Origin: Bacteroidota bacterium
GTDB taxonomy: Bacteria; Bacteroidota; Bacteroidia; UBA4408
NCBI GenBank assembly: GCA_963169745.1
Contig: CAUJCU010000010.1
Span: 257,487 to 321,486 of the forward strand
DNA: 64,000 nt
Reading direction: 5' to 3'
Every line of letters starts with the position of its first letter. The stretch's first letter is position 1. Shown in pieces: positions 1-9,157 of this stretch. The notes beneath the pieces were generated by a model that saw nothing but the letters and a program-made list of their open reading frames with translations, was not told the origin of the DNA and did not search any database. A program made the position numbers and the translations under genes.

Positions 1-360
1 AACCCTTCTGAACAAATTCCGGCTTTGTATAATAACTCCGGTAGTTCAAACCCGGCTAGTAGCTATGTGGCTATAAATAGCAGCCGTTGGCTGTATGATG
101 CTTCCTATATTCGCCTTCGAAGCTTAATGCTTTCCTATTCTTTTAATGAATCGTGGTGCCAAAAAATAAAACTCAACAACCTCCGGATATTTGTAAATGG
201 AGGAAACTTGCTAACTTTTACTAAGTTTCCGGGTATGGACCCAGAAGTGTTACGCAATGTGGATCCCGATTCTGAAAGAGGTAATATTGCCTTTGGAGGA
301 CCTTATTTAGGAACTCCGCAAGCAAAAACTATTACAGGGGGTATTCAAATAAAATTTTAA
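1..360 (+). CDS. SusC/RagA-family TonB-linked outer membrane protein, C-terminal end (partial)
   Basis: The reading frame is open from base 1 to the stop at 358-360, so only the last ~119 residues of a much larger protein (usually about 1000 residues) lie in the window. The TTG at 25 in the ORF track is not a real start. What remains reads like the last strands of a TonB-dependent barrel: SRWLYDASYIRLRSL, then LRIFVNGGNLLTFTKFPGMDPE, then GGPYLGTPQAKTITGGIQIKF ending in an aromatic residue. These are standard for the C-terminus of SusC/RagA proteins. A SusD-type lipoprotein starts 3 bp downstream, as expected for a SusCD operon that takes up a polymer or peptide across the outer membrane. The substrate cannot be told from this part. 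Confidence 0.88.
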   Translation, partial: NPSEQIPALYNNSGSSNPASSYVAINSSRWLYDASYIRLRSLMLSYSFNESWCQKIKLNNLRIFVNGGNLLTFTKFPGMDPEVLRNVDPDSERGNIAFGGPYLGTPQAKTITGGIQIKF

Positions 361-363
361 GCC

Positions 364-1842
364 ATGAAAAACATAGTTTTATCAACTCTTATTTTAATAG
401 CCATTACGAGTCTTTTTTCGTGTAAAAAGTTTTTGGATATAAAACCCCAACAACAGTTGCTAAACGATAGTGCTATGGCTACCGAAAAAGACCTAAAAGC
501 AGTGTTAGATGGGGCTTATGATGGACTTCAAAGCACTAGTGTGGCTGGGGGCGACCTGACTGCTTTCAGCGACTTAATGGCCGATGACTTTGACGTTTTA
601 CCAAACCGTCTAAGCAACTTTGGAACTTCCGAAATTTATAATGGTCAAACTTCTGTTCAAATAGGTACACTAAGCGAAATGTGGAAACAACACTACAGTG
701 TTATAAACCGTGTAAACAATGTAATTTATGCCATTGATAGTGGCCGAATAACTGGGAGCGATTTTCAATATAATAAAAATGCATACAAAGGCGAAGCGTT
801 GTTTATTAGAGCCTATTGTAATTTCAACTTATTACAAATGTTTGCATTGCCCTATAATGTTCAAACTATTGGAACAAATACGCAATTAGGTATTGTTTTG
901 CGAACAAGGCCTTCGTTGAAGGGGCCAGAGGGCTTGGATAAAGCTCGCAGCACTGTTGAGGAATGTTATACTGCTGTTATTCATGATTTGAAAGAAGCCT
1001 ATGATTTATTAATCACTTCAGGTAAAATAACATCCATCGACAGAGTATCTGCAATGGCTGCTAAGGCTTTACTGGCACGAGTTTATTTTACATGTGGACG
1101 CTACAATGAGGCAGCAGAAACTTCATCTTTCGTGATTAATAGTGCTCACTATAATTTGGTTAATGCCGATGGCCGTGACTCAACCAAGTTAGTTTCTTTA
1201 TTTTTTGTAAATGGAAATTCAACATATACCGATTATGGTAAACCTGAAACCATTTGGCAATTGGTAAACACCAAGGATGATAATAGCGGTAGCCTATTTG
1301 GATATTATTTTTCTCCTTATTTTATGAAGGTAAAAGCAGATGTTGTGACCACTATTGACTCTTTAGACGACCACATAGTTCGTAATGGGAACAGCACTGT
1401 TACCGGAAAATCTACTTTCATTAAGTTATTTACTACGGGCGATTGGTATATTGATAAATACCGTAAAAAACAAGGTGCTAATTATGTAAACAATATTATT
1501 TTATTGCGATTGTCTGAAATGTATTTAATAAAGTCTGAAGCTTTGTCCTTAGCTACGTCAAACGTAAGCACCGAAGCCTTAGATGCATTCAATAAATTAA
1601 AGTTGAGAAATTATGGGATTGCCTCATTTACTCCGGAAAATACCAGCGATTTAAACGAATTTTTGGAAAAAGTAAGACATGCCCGAAGGATCGAATTAAT
1701 GAGCGAAAATGGAGATCGTTATACACAACTCAAAAGGTTGGGTTTACCTTTGCGTGACGGAACAACAAATTACGACAAATACGTATTTAAAATCCCGCAG
1801 GAAGAAATGTCGAGTAATAATTTAATAATTCAGAATCCATAA
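364..1842 (+). CDS. RagB/SusD family nutrient-uptake outer membrane lipoprotein
   Basis: The protein has 492 residues. It starts with a lipoprotein signal (MKNIVLSTLILIAITSLFSC, lipobox Cys at residue 20), followed by KKFLDIKPQQQL, a classic start for mature SusD proteins. The middle carries SusD-type tetratricopeptide helices (YKGEALFIRAYCNFNLLQMF; AAKALLARVYFTCGRYNEA). The C-terminal part has ILLRLSEMYLIKSEAL and VRHARRIELMSENGDRYTQLKRLG, both hallmarks of the family. It lies 3 bp after the SusC gene. SusD proteins form the lid on the SusC barrel and bind the substrate at the cell surface. The length is normal. The substrate is unknown, and no sugar-cleaving enzyme lies next to it in this window. 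Confidence 0.93.
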   Translation: MKNIVLSTLILIAITSLFSCKKFLDIKPQQQLLNDSAMATEKDLKAVLDGAYDGLQSTSVAGGDLTAFSDLMADDFDVLPNRLSNFGTSEIYNGQTSVQIGTLSEMWKQHYSVINRVNNVIYAIDSGRITGSDFQYNKNAYKGEALFIRAYCNFNLLQMFALPYNVQTIGTNTQLGIVLRTRPSLKGPEGLDKARSTVEECYTAVIHDLKEAYDLLITSGKITSIDRVSAMAAKALLARVYFTCGRYNEAAETSSFVINSAHYNLVNADGRDSTKLVSLFFVNGNSTYTDYGKPETIWQLVNTKDDNSGSLFGYYFSPYFMKVKADVVTTIDSLDDHIVRNGNSTVTGKSTFIKLFTTGDWYIDKYRKKQGANYVNNIILLRLSEMYLIKSEALSLATSNVSTEALDAFNKLKLRNYGIASFTPENTSDLNEFLEKVRHARRIELMSENGDRYTQLKRLGLPLRDGTTNYDKYVFKIPQEEMSSNNLIIQNP

Positions 1843-1883
1843 TTATTAAATGATATACCCCATTCATTCATGTGATATTAAAA

Positions 1884-2636
1884 TTACAAAGCTCTTTGAC
1901 GAATCACTTCGTATAAAATAACACCGCAGGCAACCGATACGTTTAATGAGCCTATACTTCCCAATAAGGGCAGTTTTGCTTTATGGTGTGCCAATTTTAA
2001 ATATTCTTCAGAAATACCTTCTTCTTCATTACCCATAATAATACAGCACGGTTCTGTATATGAAAGCGAAGTATATATTTGTTGTGTTTTCTCAGTGCAG
2101 GATATGATAGTAATACCGGCCTCTTTTAAAAATTTGATAGTTTCTTTTAAGTTCAAGCTTCGGCAAACAGGTATTTTATTTAGTGCTCCTGCCGATGTCT
2201 TCATAGCATCAGCATTTATAGGAGCCGATCCACGAACCGGAATAATAATAGCATCAACCCCACAACATTCGGAAGTTCGGGCAATAGCTCCAAAATTTCG
2301 GACATCGGTAATTTTATCAAGCAATAATAAAAGCGGAGTTTTTCCTTTTTCAAAGAGCCCCGGTAACAGTTGCTCAATATTTGAAAATCCTATTTCAGAG
2401 GTAAAAGCTACAACCCCCTGATGGTTTTGTCGGGTTAGCCGATTTAGTTTTTCTACAGGTACATACTGGTAAAAAACATGGTGCAGCTTAGCTTTTAAAA
2501 TTAATTGTTTAATAGTTTCTCCCTTAAGCCCATCTTGAATCAAAATTTTTTGAATTTCCTTTTCAGAGTTGATGGCTTCTATAACCGGATGAATACCGTA
2601 AATAAGGTTATCGTAATCTTTATGTGGTAAGTTCAA
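1884..2636 (-). CDS. rlmB: 23S rRNA (guanosine-2'-O-)-methyltransferase, TrmH/SpoU family (RlmB type)
   Basis: 250 residues. The N-terminal part (IYGIHPVIEAINS) is the small substrate-binding domain of RlmB-type enzymes. The C-terminal SPOUT domain has LLLLDKITDVRNFGAIARTSECCGVDAIIIP (motif 1, with the conserved N and R), CCIIMGNEEEGISEEYL (motif 2) and LPLLGSIGSLNVSVACGVILYE (motif 3), which form the knotted SAM site. RlmB methylates G2251 in the peptidyl-transferase centre of 23S rRNA. The start is a TTG at 2636; no in-frame ATG gives the conserved N-terminus. It runs convergent to the SusD gene and lies 11 bp after the GWxTD gene on the same strand. Exact target specificity within the family is inferred. 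Confidence 0.88.
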   Translation of the reverse strand: MNLPHKDYDNLIYGIHPVIEAINSEKEIQKILIQDGLKGETIKQLILKAKLHHVFYQYVPVEKLNRLTRQNHQGVVAFTSEIGFSNIEQLLPGLFEKGKTPLLLLLDKITDVRNFGAIARTSECCGVDAIIIPVRGSAPINADAMKTSAGALNKIPVCRSLNLKETIKFLKEAGITIISCTEKTQQIYTSLSYTEPCCIIMGNEEEGISEEYLKLAHHKAKLPLLGSIGSLNVSVACGVILYEVIRQRAL

Positions 2637-2647
2637 AATTGTTCATA

Positions 2648-3946
2648 TTAATGCTCGTTATAGGCTTTACCTTGCCGCCAGGTTTCAACTGAACGGTACC
2701 ATTCATCTTTAAACATATCGGAGCGGTTTAACTGGTAATCATTTTCAGAAAAAGGATTTATAACTTTTATAAATACAAAAGATAATGACTTATAACTGCT
2801 TTCTTCGCCATATACCCAAGTTTCTGAATTTTGTTGCTTATATAAGGTATTGGGTTGTCCAAATATGGTGTAAATTAAACCCCTGTCGGTTTTCCACCCT
2901 TCACAGTATGAGGTAAAGAATAAGTTTGATTCTTGAACACGGGTGTAATAAGATTTTAAGACTGTACGTGCTCGTTCATTATTTCCTCCAGCATTTTTTA
3001 TCCAAAAATCGTCAATAGCCTTTTTCTTGTTTTGTTGATTTACCAAGTCATCGTATTCCTGTCGGGTAGTAATATAGCGCAACATAGGAACCATATCATC
3101 AGGCTGGGTTAAATAGGGGAATTCATCATTAAAACGATATACCGTAAAGCCTTCTTTGCTGTTTGTATCTGTTTGTAAATGATAAAAACCTTGTTTAGGA
3201 AAAAGTAAAGTACAAGTCATTTGAGAATCAAGAGCTAAGGTAAAAATACTATCGGCTCGGTAGTCAAAAGGTTTCTGATTATAGGAACTAAAGGCCGGGG
3301 CTGGTGAAGGAAAATTTCGGTAATAATAGCGCACAAAAAGTTTAGATTGTTGCAGATTGCTACCGGTGTAGGATAAAAATAGTTTTTCGTTGGCTCGTAT
3401 TACATTACGAAAAACAGGCTGTCGAAAGGCACTATCACAAAGTAAAAAATTTTGTGCTGATTGGGTTGAATTTTTATACACATCAAGCACTGATTTAGAG
3501 CTAATGTTACGGTTTAAATCTTGCAAGCTTACTTCCAAAACATAATTATTAGGATACTCGGCATTTAAGGTAGTTTTACCCAATAATAGCGTAGGTTTGT
3601 CAGAAAAATCTTTATCCACCAGCAATACCGAGCCGGTATCAAGTGGATGTTTAGCGTCATACGATTTTAATAAACGATAAGTAAGAGCTACACGAGCTGT
3701 AAAATTTGTGCTTTCGCCCGATTTTACATATAGGAGTTCGGCCGTGTTAATTGAAAAGTGCAACACAGAAGCAGTAGGACTAATATGTTGGATAAGAAAC
3801 TGAGGATGTAGAATATTTTCGCTTTTACGATAGGAGTAGGAGAGGTTTTGATTTGAAATATTTTTTGGAGCCTGACAGGCACTAATAATGCTTAATATAA
3901 AGCTTATGCAAACGATACAAATAAAAAAGATACTCTTTTTTCTCAT
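2648..3946 (-). CDS. GWxTD domain-containing lipoprotein
   Basis: About 432 residues from the ATG at 3946. The ORF track extends to a TTG at 3982, but a good TAnnTTTG promoter lies between the two, and the ATG start gives a proper lipoprotein signal (MRKKSIFFICIVCISFILSIISAC, Cys near residue 24). The C-terminal third contains SYCEGWKTDRGLIYTIFGQP and ETWVYGEESSYKSLSFVF, the defining motif of the GWxTD family. This family is widespread in Bacteroidota and related phyla and has no assigned function. The middle looks like beta-rich segments. It is probably attached to a membrane facing the periplasm. Confidence 0.85.
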   Translation of the reverse strand: MRKKSIFFICIVCISFILSIISACQAPKNISNQNLSYSYRKSENILHPQFLIQHISPTASVLHFSINTAELLYVKSGESTNFTARVALTYRLLKSYDAKHPLDTGSVLLVDKDFSDKPTLLLGKTTLNAEYPNNYVLEVSLQDLNRNISSKSVLDVYKNSTQSAQNFLLCDSAFRQPVFRNVIRANEKLFLSYTGSNLQQSKLFVRYYYRNFPSPAPAFSSYNQKPFDYRADSIFTLALDSQMTCTLLFPKQGFYHLQTDTNSKEGFTVYRFNDEFPYLTQPDDMVPMLRYITTRQEYDDLVNQQNKKKAIDDFWIKNAGGNNERARTVLKSYYTRVQESNLFFTSYCEGWKTDRGLIYTIFGQPNTLYKQQNSETWVYGEESSYKSLSFVFIKVINPFSENDYQLNRSDMFKDEWYRSVETWRQGKAYNEH

Positions 3947-3953
3947 AGTTTTG

Positions 3954-3982
3954 CAAAGATAATACTTTAAATTTCTGACCAA
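3954..3982 (-). promoter_or_regulatory. Bacteroidota-type promoter for the GWxTD gene
   Basis: On the minus strand a TTG (3982-3980) is followed after 18 bp by TATCTTTG (3961-3954), which matches the TAnnTTTG -7 element of the Bacteroidota housekeeping sigma factor with near-ideal spacing. The ATG at 3946 would then have an almost leaderless message. The promoter supports 3946 as the true start. Confidence 0.55.
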
Positions 3983-4131
3983 GATTTTAAATGTATTGTT
4001 TAAAATAAGGTTTCAATAAGTATTGTATTAAAAAGTATAAAAGTTTCCTTTTTATAATGAACTTTGGGGCTATACAGCGATATTAATTAGGACTTGTTTT
4101 AACAATTAAAAATAGTCTTAATCTTTATGCT

Positions 4132-4139
4132 TATATTTG
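4132..4139 (+). promoter_or_regulatory. -7 promoter element upstream of the DUF6370-like gene
   Basis: TATATTTG fits TAnnTTTG and lies 32 bp before the ATG at 4172. No clear TTG -33 element is seen at the usual distance, so this call is moderate. Confidence 0.4.
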
Positions 4140-4171
4140 TCTTATATCTTTAATTTTAAATCAATATAAAC

Positions 4172-4534
4172 ATGAAAACAAGCATAATAATTACCGTATT
4201 CTTTTCTTTTTTTACCCTTTTCTCTTATGCCCAAGTAGCTCGAAAATCGGCTGATAAGCCCGATGCTAATAAGAAATTATTGGTATTGGAGGCCTCTTGT
4301 GGCGAATGTAATTTTGGTCTCGATGGTGATGCTTGCGATTTGGCTGTAAAAATTGATGGAAAAGCCTATTTTGTTGATGGTGCTGCCGACATTCAGAGTT
4401 TTGGTCACCCACATAATAAAAATGGTTTTTGTGTTGCTGTTCGTAAGGCCGAAGTACAAGGCGAGGTAGTTGATGGTCGTTTTAAAGCATCATATTTCAA
4501 TTTGCTAAAATCCGATGAGGAAATAAAAAAATAG
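4172..4534 (+). CDS. Small secreted protein, DUF6370-like
   Basis: 120 residues with a signal peptide (MKTSIIITVFFSFFTLFSYAQ, cleavage after about residue 21). The mature part has LEASCGECNFGLDGDACDLAVKIDGKAYFVDG and NGFCVAVRKAEVQGEVVDGRFKASYF. The CGEC pair plus two more cysteines, and the GKAYFVDG and VRKAEVQGE phrases, resemble the DUF6370 family of small exported Bacteroidota proteins as I recall it. The family has no known function. The cysteines could form disulfides or bind a metal in the periplasm. It lies about 50 bp before the exporter gene on the same strand and may share its transcript. Confidence 0.7.
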   Translation: MKTSIIITVFFSFFTLFSYAQVARKSADKPDANKKLLVLEASCGECNFGLDGDACDLAVKIDGKAYFVDGAADIQSFGHPHNKNGFCVAVRKAEVQGEVVDGRFKASYFNLLKSDEEIKK

Positions 4535-4584
4535 CAATCTTTTCGTTTAATTTTAGTGCCATTGTTTATTTGTTGTTCTCATTG

Positions 4585-4917
4585 ATGATTCCACAAAATT
4601 GGCTGCTCCTCATCATTGCCGGATTGTTTGAGACGCTCTTTGCTTTTTGCTTGGGAAAGGCCAAGCAAGTATCAGGGATAGAAATGTATAGTTGGTATGG
4701 AGCTTTTTTATTGTCATTAACCATAAGCATGCTGTTGTTGATAAAGGCGGTGCAAACCATTCCTGTAGGAACAGCTTATGCTGTGTGGACTGGTATTGGT
4801 GCGGCCGGTACGACAATTTTAGGTATTTGGGTATTTAAAGAACCCGCAACTCCGCTTCGTTTGTTTTTCTTGATTACGCTTATTGGCTCGGTTGTAGGAT
4901 TAAAATCTGTTTCATAA
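4585..4917 (+). CDS. SugE/Gdx-type small multidrug resistance (SMR) exporter, probably guanidinium
   Basis: About 110 residues and four membrane helices. The ATG at 4585 (MIPQNWLLLIIAGLFETL) gives the usual SMR start; the TTG at 4570 in the ORF track adds only five residues. The essential membrane glutamate is present in AGLFETLFAF. IPVGTAYAVWTGIGAAGTTILGI is much closer to the SugE/Gdx branch (VGTAYAVWTGIGA) than to EmrE. Characterised Gdx proteins export guanidinium in exchange for protons. It is encoded alone, so it is likely to act as a homodimer. No guanidine riboswitch is recognisable in the 50-bp gap upstream. Confidence 0.85.
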   Translation: MIPQNWLLLIIAGLFETLFAFCLGKAKQVSGIEMYSWYGAFLLSLTISMLLLIKAVQTIPVGTAYAVWTGIGAAGTTILGIWVFKEPATPLRLFFLITLIGSVVGLKSVS

Positions 4918-4938
4918 CTTTTAAAAATACAGATTTTA

Positions 4939-5631
4939 TCATTGCAATAGTTGAAAAAAGTCTGCAACATTTTCATCCTCATCACTCCACTTGTAGTTTG
5001 CTTTTAATTTCTCTATATAGGCATTAAGCTCTTGTTTACTGGAGCAAGTTTCTAATTTTTTAATATGCTCTTCCATTTCCAAACCATTGTTACCAAACAA
5101 ATTCTTTATAAAACGAAATCGGTCGTTAAGTCCAATTTTAGATGCAATTTTTAAGGGGATAAATGATTCGGAGGCCGTTATTGTATTAATGATAGGTATT
5201 TCAAGAGTTTTTTCAATAGGTGAGTCGTGAGGTGTTTCAATGGGGCTATGTAGGTTCTGTTCCGAAGTAATAATTTCAGCAATGGTTTCTGTTTTTGAAG
5301 TAGGAGCATCAGGTATAATTGCTAAGGGTTCCTCATCGGGTGCGTTTGAATTTTGAGTATTATTTTGATCAGAAAGCGGCAAAGAGTCTTCTTTTTGTTG
5401 CTTTTTTTGCTCCATTCGGAAACGCTTTTGTTGATGTAGCTGTTCTTCTTCTAAGTAGTGAAGGTGATTGTAAATAATAGATTTTTCGTGTAATTTTCTA
5501 ATTTTTGATGTAATCAGTTCAAGTTCAATAGTAGGTATGCGGTATTCATTTTCAATATTGTCATAATGCACCTTAATGCTCCTAATGAGCACCTCAATTT
5601 CTTTTAGTATGGCTTTTTTATCCAAACTCAT
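4939..5631 (-). CDS. Conserved Bacteroidota hypothetical protein with coiled coil
   Basis: 230 residues with no signal peptide. Residues ~1-75 are predicted helical and charged (KKAILKEIEVLIRSIKVHYDNIENEYRIPTIE and LEEEQLHQQKRFRMEQKK). Next comes a low-complexity acidic linker rich in E, S, T and P (~85-150). The C-terminal part is conserved-looking: SKIGLNDRFRFIKNLFGNNG, then ELNAYIEKLKANYKWSDEDENVADFFQLLQ. The phrase LNDRFRFI...LF plus a W..ED..V..F ending recurs in unnamed Bacteroidota proteins. It is transcribed away from tdk, from a shared upstream region. No function can be assigned; it is likely cytoplasmic. Confidence 0.75.
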   Translation of the reverse strand: MSLDKKAILKEIEVLIRSIKVHYDNIENEYRIPTIELELITSKIRKLHEKSIIYNHLHYLEEEQLHQQKRFRMEQKKQQKEDSLPLSDQNNTQNSNAPDEEPLAIIPDAPTSKTETIAEIITSEQNLHSPIETPHDSPIEKTLEIPIINTITASESFIPLKIASKIGLNDRFRFIKNLFGNNGLEMEEHIKKLETCSSKQELNAYIEKLKANYKWSDEDENVADFFQLLQ

Positions 5632-5741
5632 AATTTTACTTTTCTTAATTGCTTTTACTTACTTTTGGAACTTTAAAAGTGAGAGTAAAAATATAAATTT
5701 TATTTTAAATTAAAAAATTAAGAATTGATTAATATATTGAT

Positions 5742-6317
5742 ATGTTTCTTGAAAATATAGCCAATGTGCAGAGGCGTAAAGGCTGGATTGAAGTAGTTTG
5801 CGGTTCTATGTTTTCGGGCAAAACCGAAGAGTTAATACGTAGGTTAAAACGAGCCAAAATAGCCAAACAAAAAGTAGAAATTTACAAGCCTGCCCTCGAT
5901 AAAAGATATGATGAACAAAGTGTGGTTTCGCATGATGCTAATGCTATACTTTCTACTCCGGTAGAATCTGCTTCTTCAATATTGCTGCTTACCTCTGAGG
6001 TTGATGTTGTAGGCATTGATGAAGCACAGTTTATGGATATGGAAATTGTGAATGTGTGTACCCACTTAGCAAATAAAGGAGTTCGGGTTATAGTAGCCGG
6101 TTTAGATATGGATTACACAGGCAAACCATTTGGACCTATGCCTGCATTAATGGCTGTAGCCGAGTATATTACTAAGGTTCATGCTGTTTGTGTGTATTGT
6201 GGAAATTTGGCTAATCATTCGCACCGGCTTAGTTCAGAAACTAACTTGGTTATGTTGGGTGAAAAGGAGAGCTATGTTCCACTATGTAGGGATTGTTTTG
6301 TTGAACATTATCATTAA
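5742..6317 (+). CDS. tdk: Thymidine kinase, type II
   Basis: 191 residues, normal for class II TK1-like enzymes. The P-loop is [14 protein letters not shown] (~22-35). The Walker B-like [10 protein letters not shown] holds the catalytic Glu, and [16 protein letters not shown] is the following conserved segment. The zinc site is formed by CVYCG and PLCRDC near the C-terminus. The enzyme phosphorylates thymidine in the salvage route to dTTP. It lies 11 bp before the murF-alr gene on the same strand, so the two are probably co-transcribed. A TACTTTTG at 5660-5667 could be its -7 box, but no matching -33 element was found. Confidence 0.95.
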   Translation: MFLENIANVQRRKGWIEVVCGSMFSGKTEELIRRLKRAKIAKQKVEIYKPALDKRYDEQSVVSHDANAILSTPVESASSILLLTSEVDVVGIDEAQFMDMEIVNVCTHLANKGVRVIVAGLDMDYTGKPFGPMPALMAVAEYITKVHAVCVYCGNLANHSHRLSSETNLVMLGEKESYVPLCRDCFVEHYH

Positions 6318-6328
6318 GTGTTACTCCT

Positions 6329-8800
6329 ATGGAATACCGTATAGCAGCTATTGCTCAGCTTTGCGCAGCTCAGTTTCTGTCTTCTTTTGAACCGGAACAA
6401 ACAGTTGTTTCTGCGCTCTCAATTGATAGTCGCAATGTAGAAGATCCGGCTAATACCCTTTTTTTTGCCATTATTGGGGTTAGACATAATGGGCACCAGT
6501 TTATCTCTAAGCTGTATGAATCAGGGGTTAGAAATTTTGTAATTTCTGATCCTTCATTTTATCACCCTAATTTTATTAAAGCCAACTTTTTGCTTGTGCA
6601 TGATACACTATCTGCATTACAGATATTTGCTGCCAAGCATCGTCAAAAATTCCAAATTCCAATTATAGGTATCACCGGGAGTAATGGAAAAACTATTGTA
6701 AAAGAGTGGTTATACCTACTTTTGCGTCATGATTATAAAATTGTAAAAAGCCCTAAAAGTTATAATTCACAAGTAGGTGTACCGCTTAGTGTTTTTCAAA
6801 TGAATGAGGCCCACACTTTAGGCATATTTGAAGCCGGTATCTCACTCCCCGGAGAAATGTCACGTATAGCTGCTGTTATTCAACCTCAAATAGGAATAAT
6901 AACCAATATTGGTGCAGCCCATGACGAAAATTTTATTAACATAGACCATAAAACGGACGAAAAAATGAGGCTTTTTGAAAATGCAGAAACCCTTATTTAT
7001 TGTAAGGATGTTGAGAGCATTTCTAAAAGTTTAAAAAAATCAGCACTTTTAAATCGGCTCAAACTATTTACCTGGAGTAAACAAAGTGCAGCCGATTTAC
7101 TTATTGTAAAAATAGCACGCAACAAACAAGAGAGTATCATACAAGGTATTTTCAAGAATAATTTTATTCAAATTAAAATCTTTTTTACTGATGATGCTTC
7201 AATAGAAAATGCTATTAGTTGCTGGTGTGTTATGTTAAACATGGGTTATGAACATGATGAAATTGAAAAGCGCATGTGCTCGTTAAGTCCGGTGGCTATG
7301 AGATTAGAGTTAAAACAAGGTATTAATAACTGTACGATAATTAATGACAGTTATAACTCTGACATTAGCTCATTAGCTATAGCCCTCGATTTTTTAAATC
7401 AACAAAACCAGCATATTAACAAAACGCTTATTCTTTCCGATATATTGCAAAGCGGAAAAGAAGAAGAGAAGCTCTATGCAGATGTTGCTGATATGTGCCT
7501 TCATAAAGGAGTTTCCAAAATTATTGGAGTTGGAAGCGCTCTATTTAAAAATCAACATTTATTTCAAATTAAAAAATCTTTTTATAAGGATACTGACGAT
7601 TTTTTAAATCATTTTAGTGCATCAGCATTTAAAGATGAAACCATATTGATAAAAGGTGCACGTCCTTATAAGTTTGAACAAATAAGTAAATTGTTGCAAC
7701 AAAAAGCACATCAAACAGTATTGGAAATAAACTTAAATGCCCTAGTTCACAATATTAACCAATACAAAAGTTTGCTGCACAAAAAGACAAAAATAATGGC
7801 TATGGTCAAAGCTTTTTCGTATGGTAGCGGAAGTTTTGAAATTGCTAATACTTTGCAATACAATAACGTTGATTACCTTGCGGTAGCTTATACTGATGAA
7901 GGAGTAGAACTTCGTAAAGCCGGAGTTAAATTACCCATTATGGTGATGAACCCCGATCGTCAAAATATTGATCAGATAATACAATTTGATTTAGAACCGG
8001 AGGTGTACAGCTTTAAAATTTTGAAAGAGCTGGCAGAGGCATTTTCCCATCAGGGGAAAGCTCATTTTCCGGTACATCTAAAGTTAGATACCGGAATGCA
8101 CCGTCTGGGTTTTGAAGAAGCAGATATTGAGGAATTATGTTTGCAGCTTAAGAGATACCCTTTTTTGCAAGTTAAATCTGTTTTCTCTCATTTGGTTGCA
8201 AGCGATGAATTAGAACATGATGATTATACTCGACAGCAAATTGCCAGTTATATGACCATGTGTACGATTATTCAAAAATATTTGGGCTATACTTTTTTGA
8301 AGCATATTTTAAACAGTGCCGGTGCGCTGCGTTTTCCCGAATTTCAATTTGATATGGTACGTCTTGGTATTGGCATACATGGTTTGGTTCCTGTACAGAG
8401 TAACTTATTTATTCCTACCATTCAATTAAAAACAATTATTAGCCAAATTAAAAACCTTAATGCCGGTCAAACAGTTGGTTACAGCCGTAAAGGAGTTTTA
8501 GCTAAAAACAGCCGTATAGCTACAGTGCCCATTGGTTATGCTGATGGTTATGTGCGTAAATTAGGGCATGGCAAAGGGCTTATGTGTATTAATGGAAAGT
8601 TGGCTCCCACCGTGGGAAATATTTGTATGGATATGACTATGTTGGATATTACCGGCATTGAAGCCGAAGAAGGAGATGAGGTTGTTGTATTTGGCGAAGG
8701 ATATCCGGTTACAGAACTGGCAAAGGTTGCTGAAACTATTCCTTATGAAATTCTTACCAGCATGTCAGGCAGGATTAAGCGGGTATATTATCAAGAATAA
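6329..8800 (+). CDS. murF-alr: Bifunctional UDP-MurNAc-tripeptide:D-Ala-D-Ala ligase / alanine racemase (MurF-Alr fusion)
   Basis: 823 residues in two parts. Residues 1-~455 are MurF: an N-terminal UDP-binding part, the ATP loop IIGITGSNGKT (~113-122), and late motifs INDSYNSDISSLAIAL and ILIKGARPYKFEQI. Residues ~463-823 are a PLP-type III alanine racemase: LEINLNALVHNINQYK, the PLP lysine in MAMVKAFSYGSG (~493), and the catalytic tyrosine in GQTVGYSRKG (~717). The racemase makes D-Ala from L-Ala, and MurF adds D-Ala-D-Ala to the cytoplasmic peptidoglycan precursor. This fusion is a known arrangement in Bacteroidota. One oddity is GSNGKTIVKEW where GNxGKTTxKE is usual, so the second Thr of the loop is Ile. 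Confidence 0.95.
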   Translation: MEYRIAAIAQLCAAQFLSSFEPEQTVVSALSIDSRNVEDPANTLFFAIIGVRHNGHQFISKLYESGVRNFVISDPSFYHPNFIKANFLLVHDTLSALQIFAAKHRQKFQIPIIGITGSNGKTIVKEWLYLLLRHDYKIVKSPKSYNSQVGVPLSVFQMNEAHTLGIFEAGISLPGEMSRIAAVIQPQIGIITNIGAAHDENFINIDHKTDEKMRLFENAETLIYCKDVESISKSLKKSALLNRLKLFTWSKQSAADLLIVKIARNKQESIIQGIFKNNFIQIKIFFTDDASIENAISCWCVMLNMGYEHDEIEKRMCSLSPVAMRLELKQGINNCTIINDSYNSDISSLAIALDFLNQQNQHINKTLILSDILQSGKEEEKLYADVADMCLHKGVSKIIGVGSALFKNQHLFQIKKSFYKDTDDFLNHFSASAFKDETILIKGARPYKFEQISKLLQQKAHQTVLEINLNALVHNINQYKSLLHKKTKIMAMVKAFSYGSGSFEIANTLQYNNVDYLAVAYTDEGVELRKAGVKLPIMVMNPDRQNIDQIIQFDLEPEVYSFKILKELAEAFSHQGKAHFPVHLKLDTGMHRLGFEEADIEELCLQLKRYPFLQVKSVFSHLVASDELEHDDYTRQQIASYMTMCTIIQKYLGYTFLKHILNSAGALRFPEFQFDMVRLGIGIHGLVPVQSNLFIPTIQLKTIISQIKNLNAGQTVGYSRKGVLAKNSRIATVPIGYADGYVRKLGHGKGLMCINGKLAPTVGNICMDMTMLDITGIEAEEGDEVVVFGEGYPVTELAKVAETIPYEILTSMSGRIKRVYYQE

Positions 8801-8803
8801 TAA

Positions 8804-9157
8804 ATGGCAAAAGTTAAACTTAAAAAGCAAAATGATTTTTTTGATCAGGTTTATCAGGTTGTGCGCCTTATACCTTATGGGCGTGTAAGTACCTATGGAG
8901 CTATTGCAAAGTATTTAGGTAGTTCACAGTCATCGCGAATGGTTGGGTATGCGCTTCACGACTCGTTTAATAAAGTACCACCTGTGCCGGCACATCGCGT
9001 GGTTAACCGAAATGGAATGCTAACCGGTAAGCATTTTTTTGAGAATGAAAACGAAATGCAAAAGCTCTTAGAGGCCGAAGGTATTTTGGTTGTTCAAGAT
9101 CAGGTTAAGCATTTTGAAAAAGTACTTTGGATACCCTTAAATGAATTAGAGCTATGA
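8804..9157 (+). CDS. Alkyltransferase-like protein (ATL; MGMT family without the acceptor cysteine)
   Basis: 117 residues. YQVVRLIPYGRVSTYGAIAKYLG and SRMVGYALHDSF form the helix-turn-helix DNA-binding part of the O6-alkylguanine transferase family. Where active enzymes have PCHRV, this one has PPVPAHRVVNRNG, so the cysteine that accepts the alkyl group is Ala. That substitution is typical of ATL proteins, which bind O6-alkylguanine lesions without repairing them and hand them to nucleotide excision repair. It begins 3 bp after murF-alr, so it should be on the same transcript. The role is inferred from studied ATLs. Confidence 0.87.
   Translation: MAKVKLKKQNDFFDQVYQVVRLIPYGRVSTYGAIAKYLGSSQSSRMVGYALHDSFNKVPPVPAHRVVNRNGMLTGKHFFENENEMQKLLEAEGILVVQDQVKHFEKVLWIPLNELEL

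Noticed and set aside
4535-4584. Possible guanidine riboswitch before the SugE/Gdx gene
   Set aside because: The gap is only 50 bp and shows none of the conserved riboswitch core.
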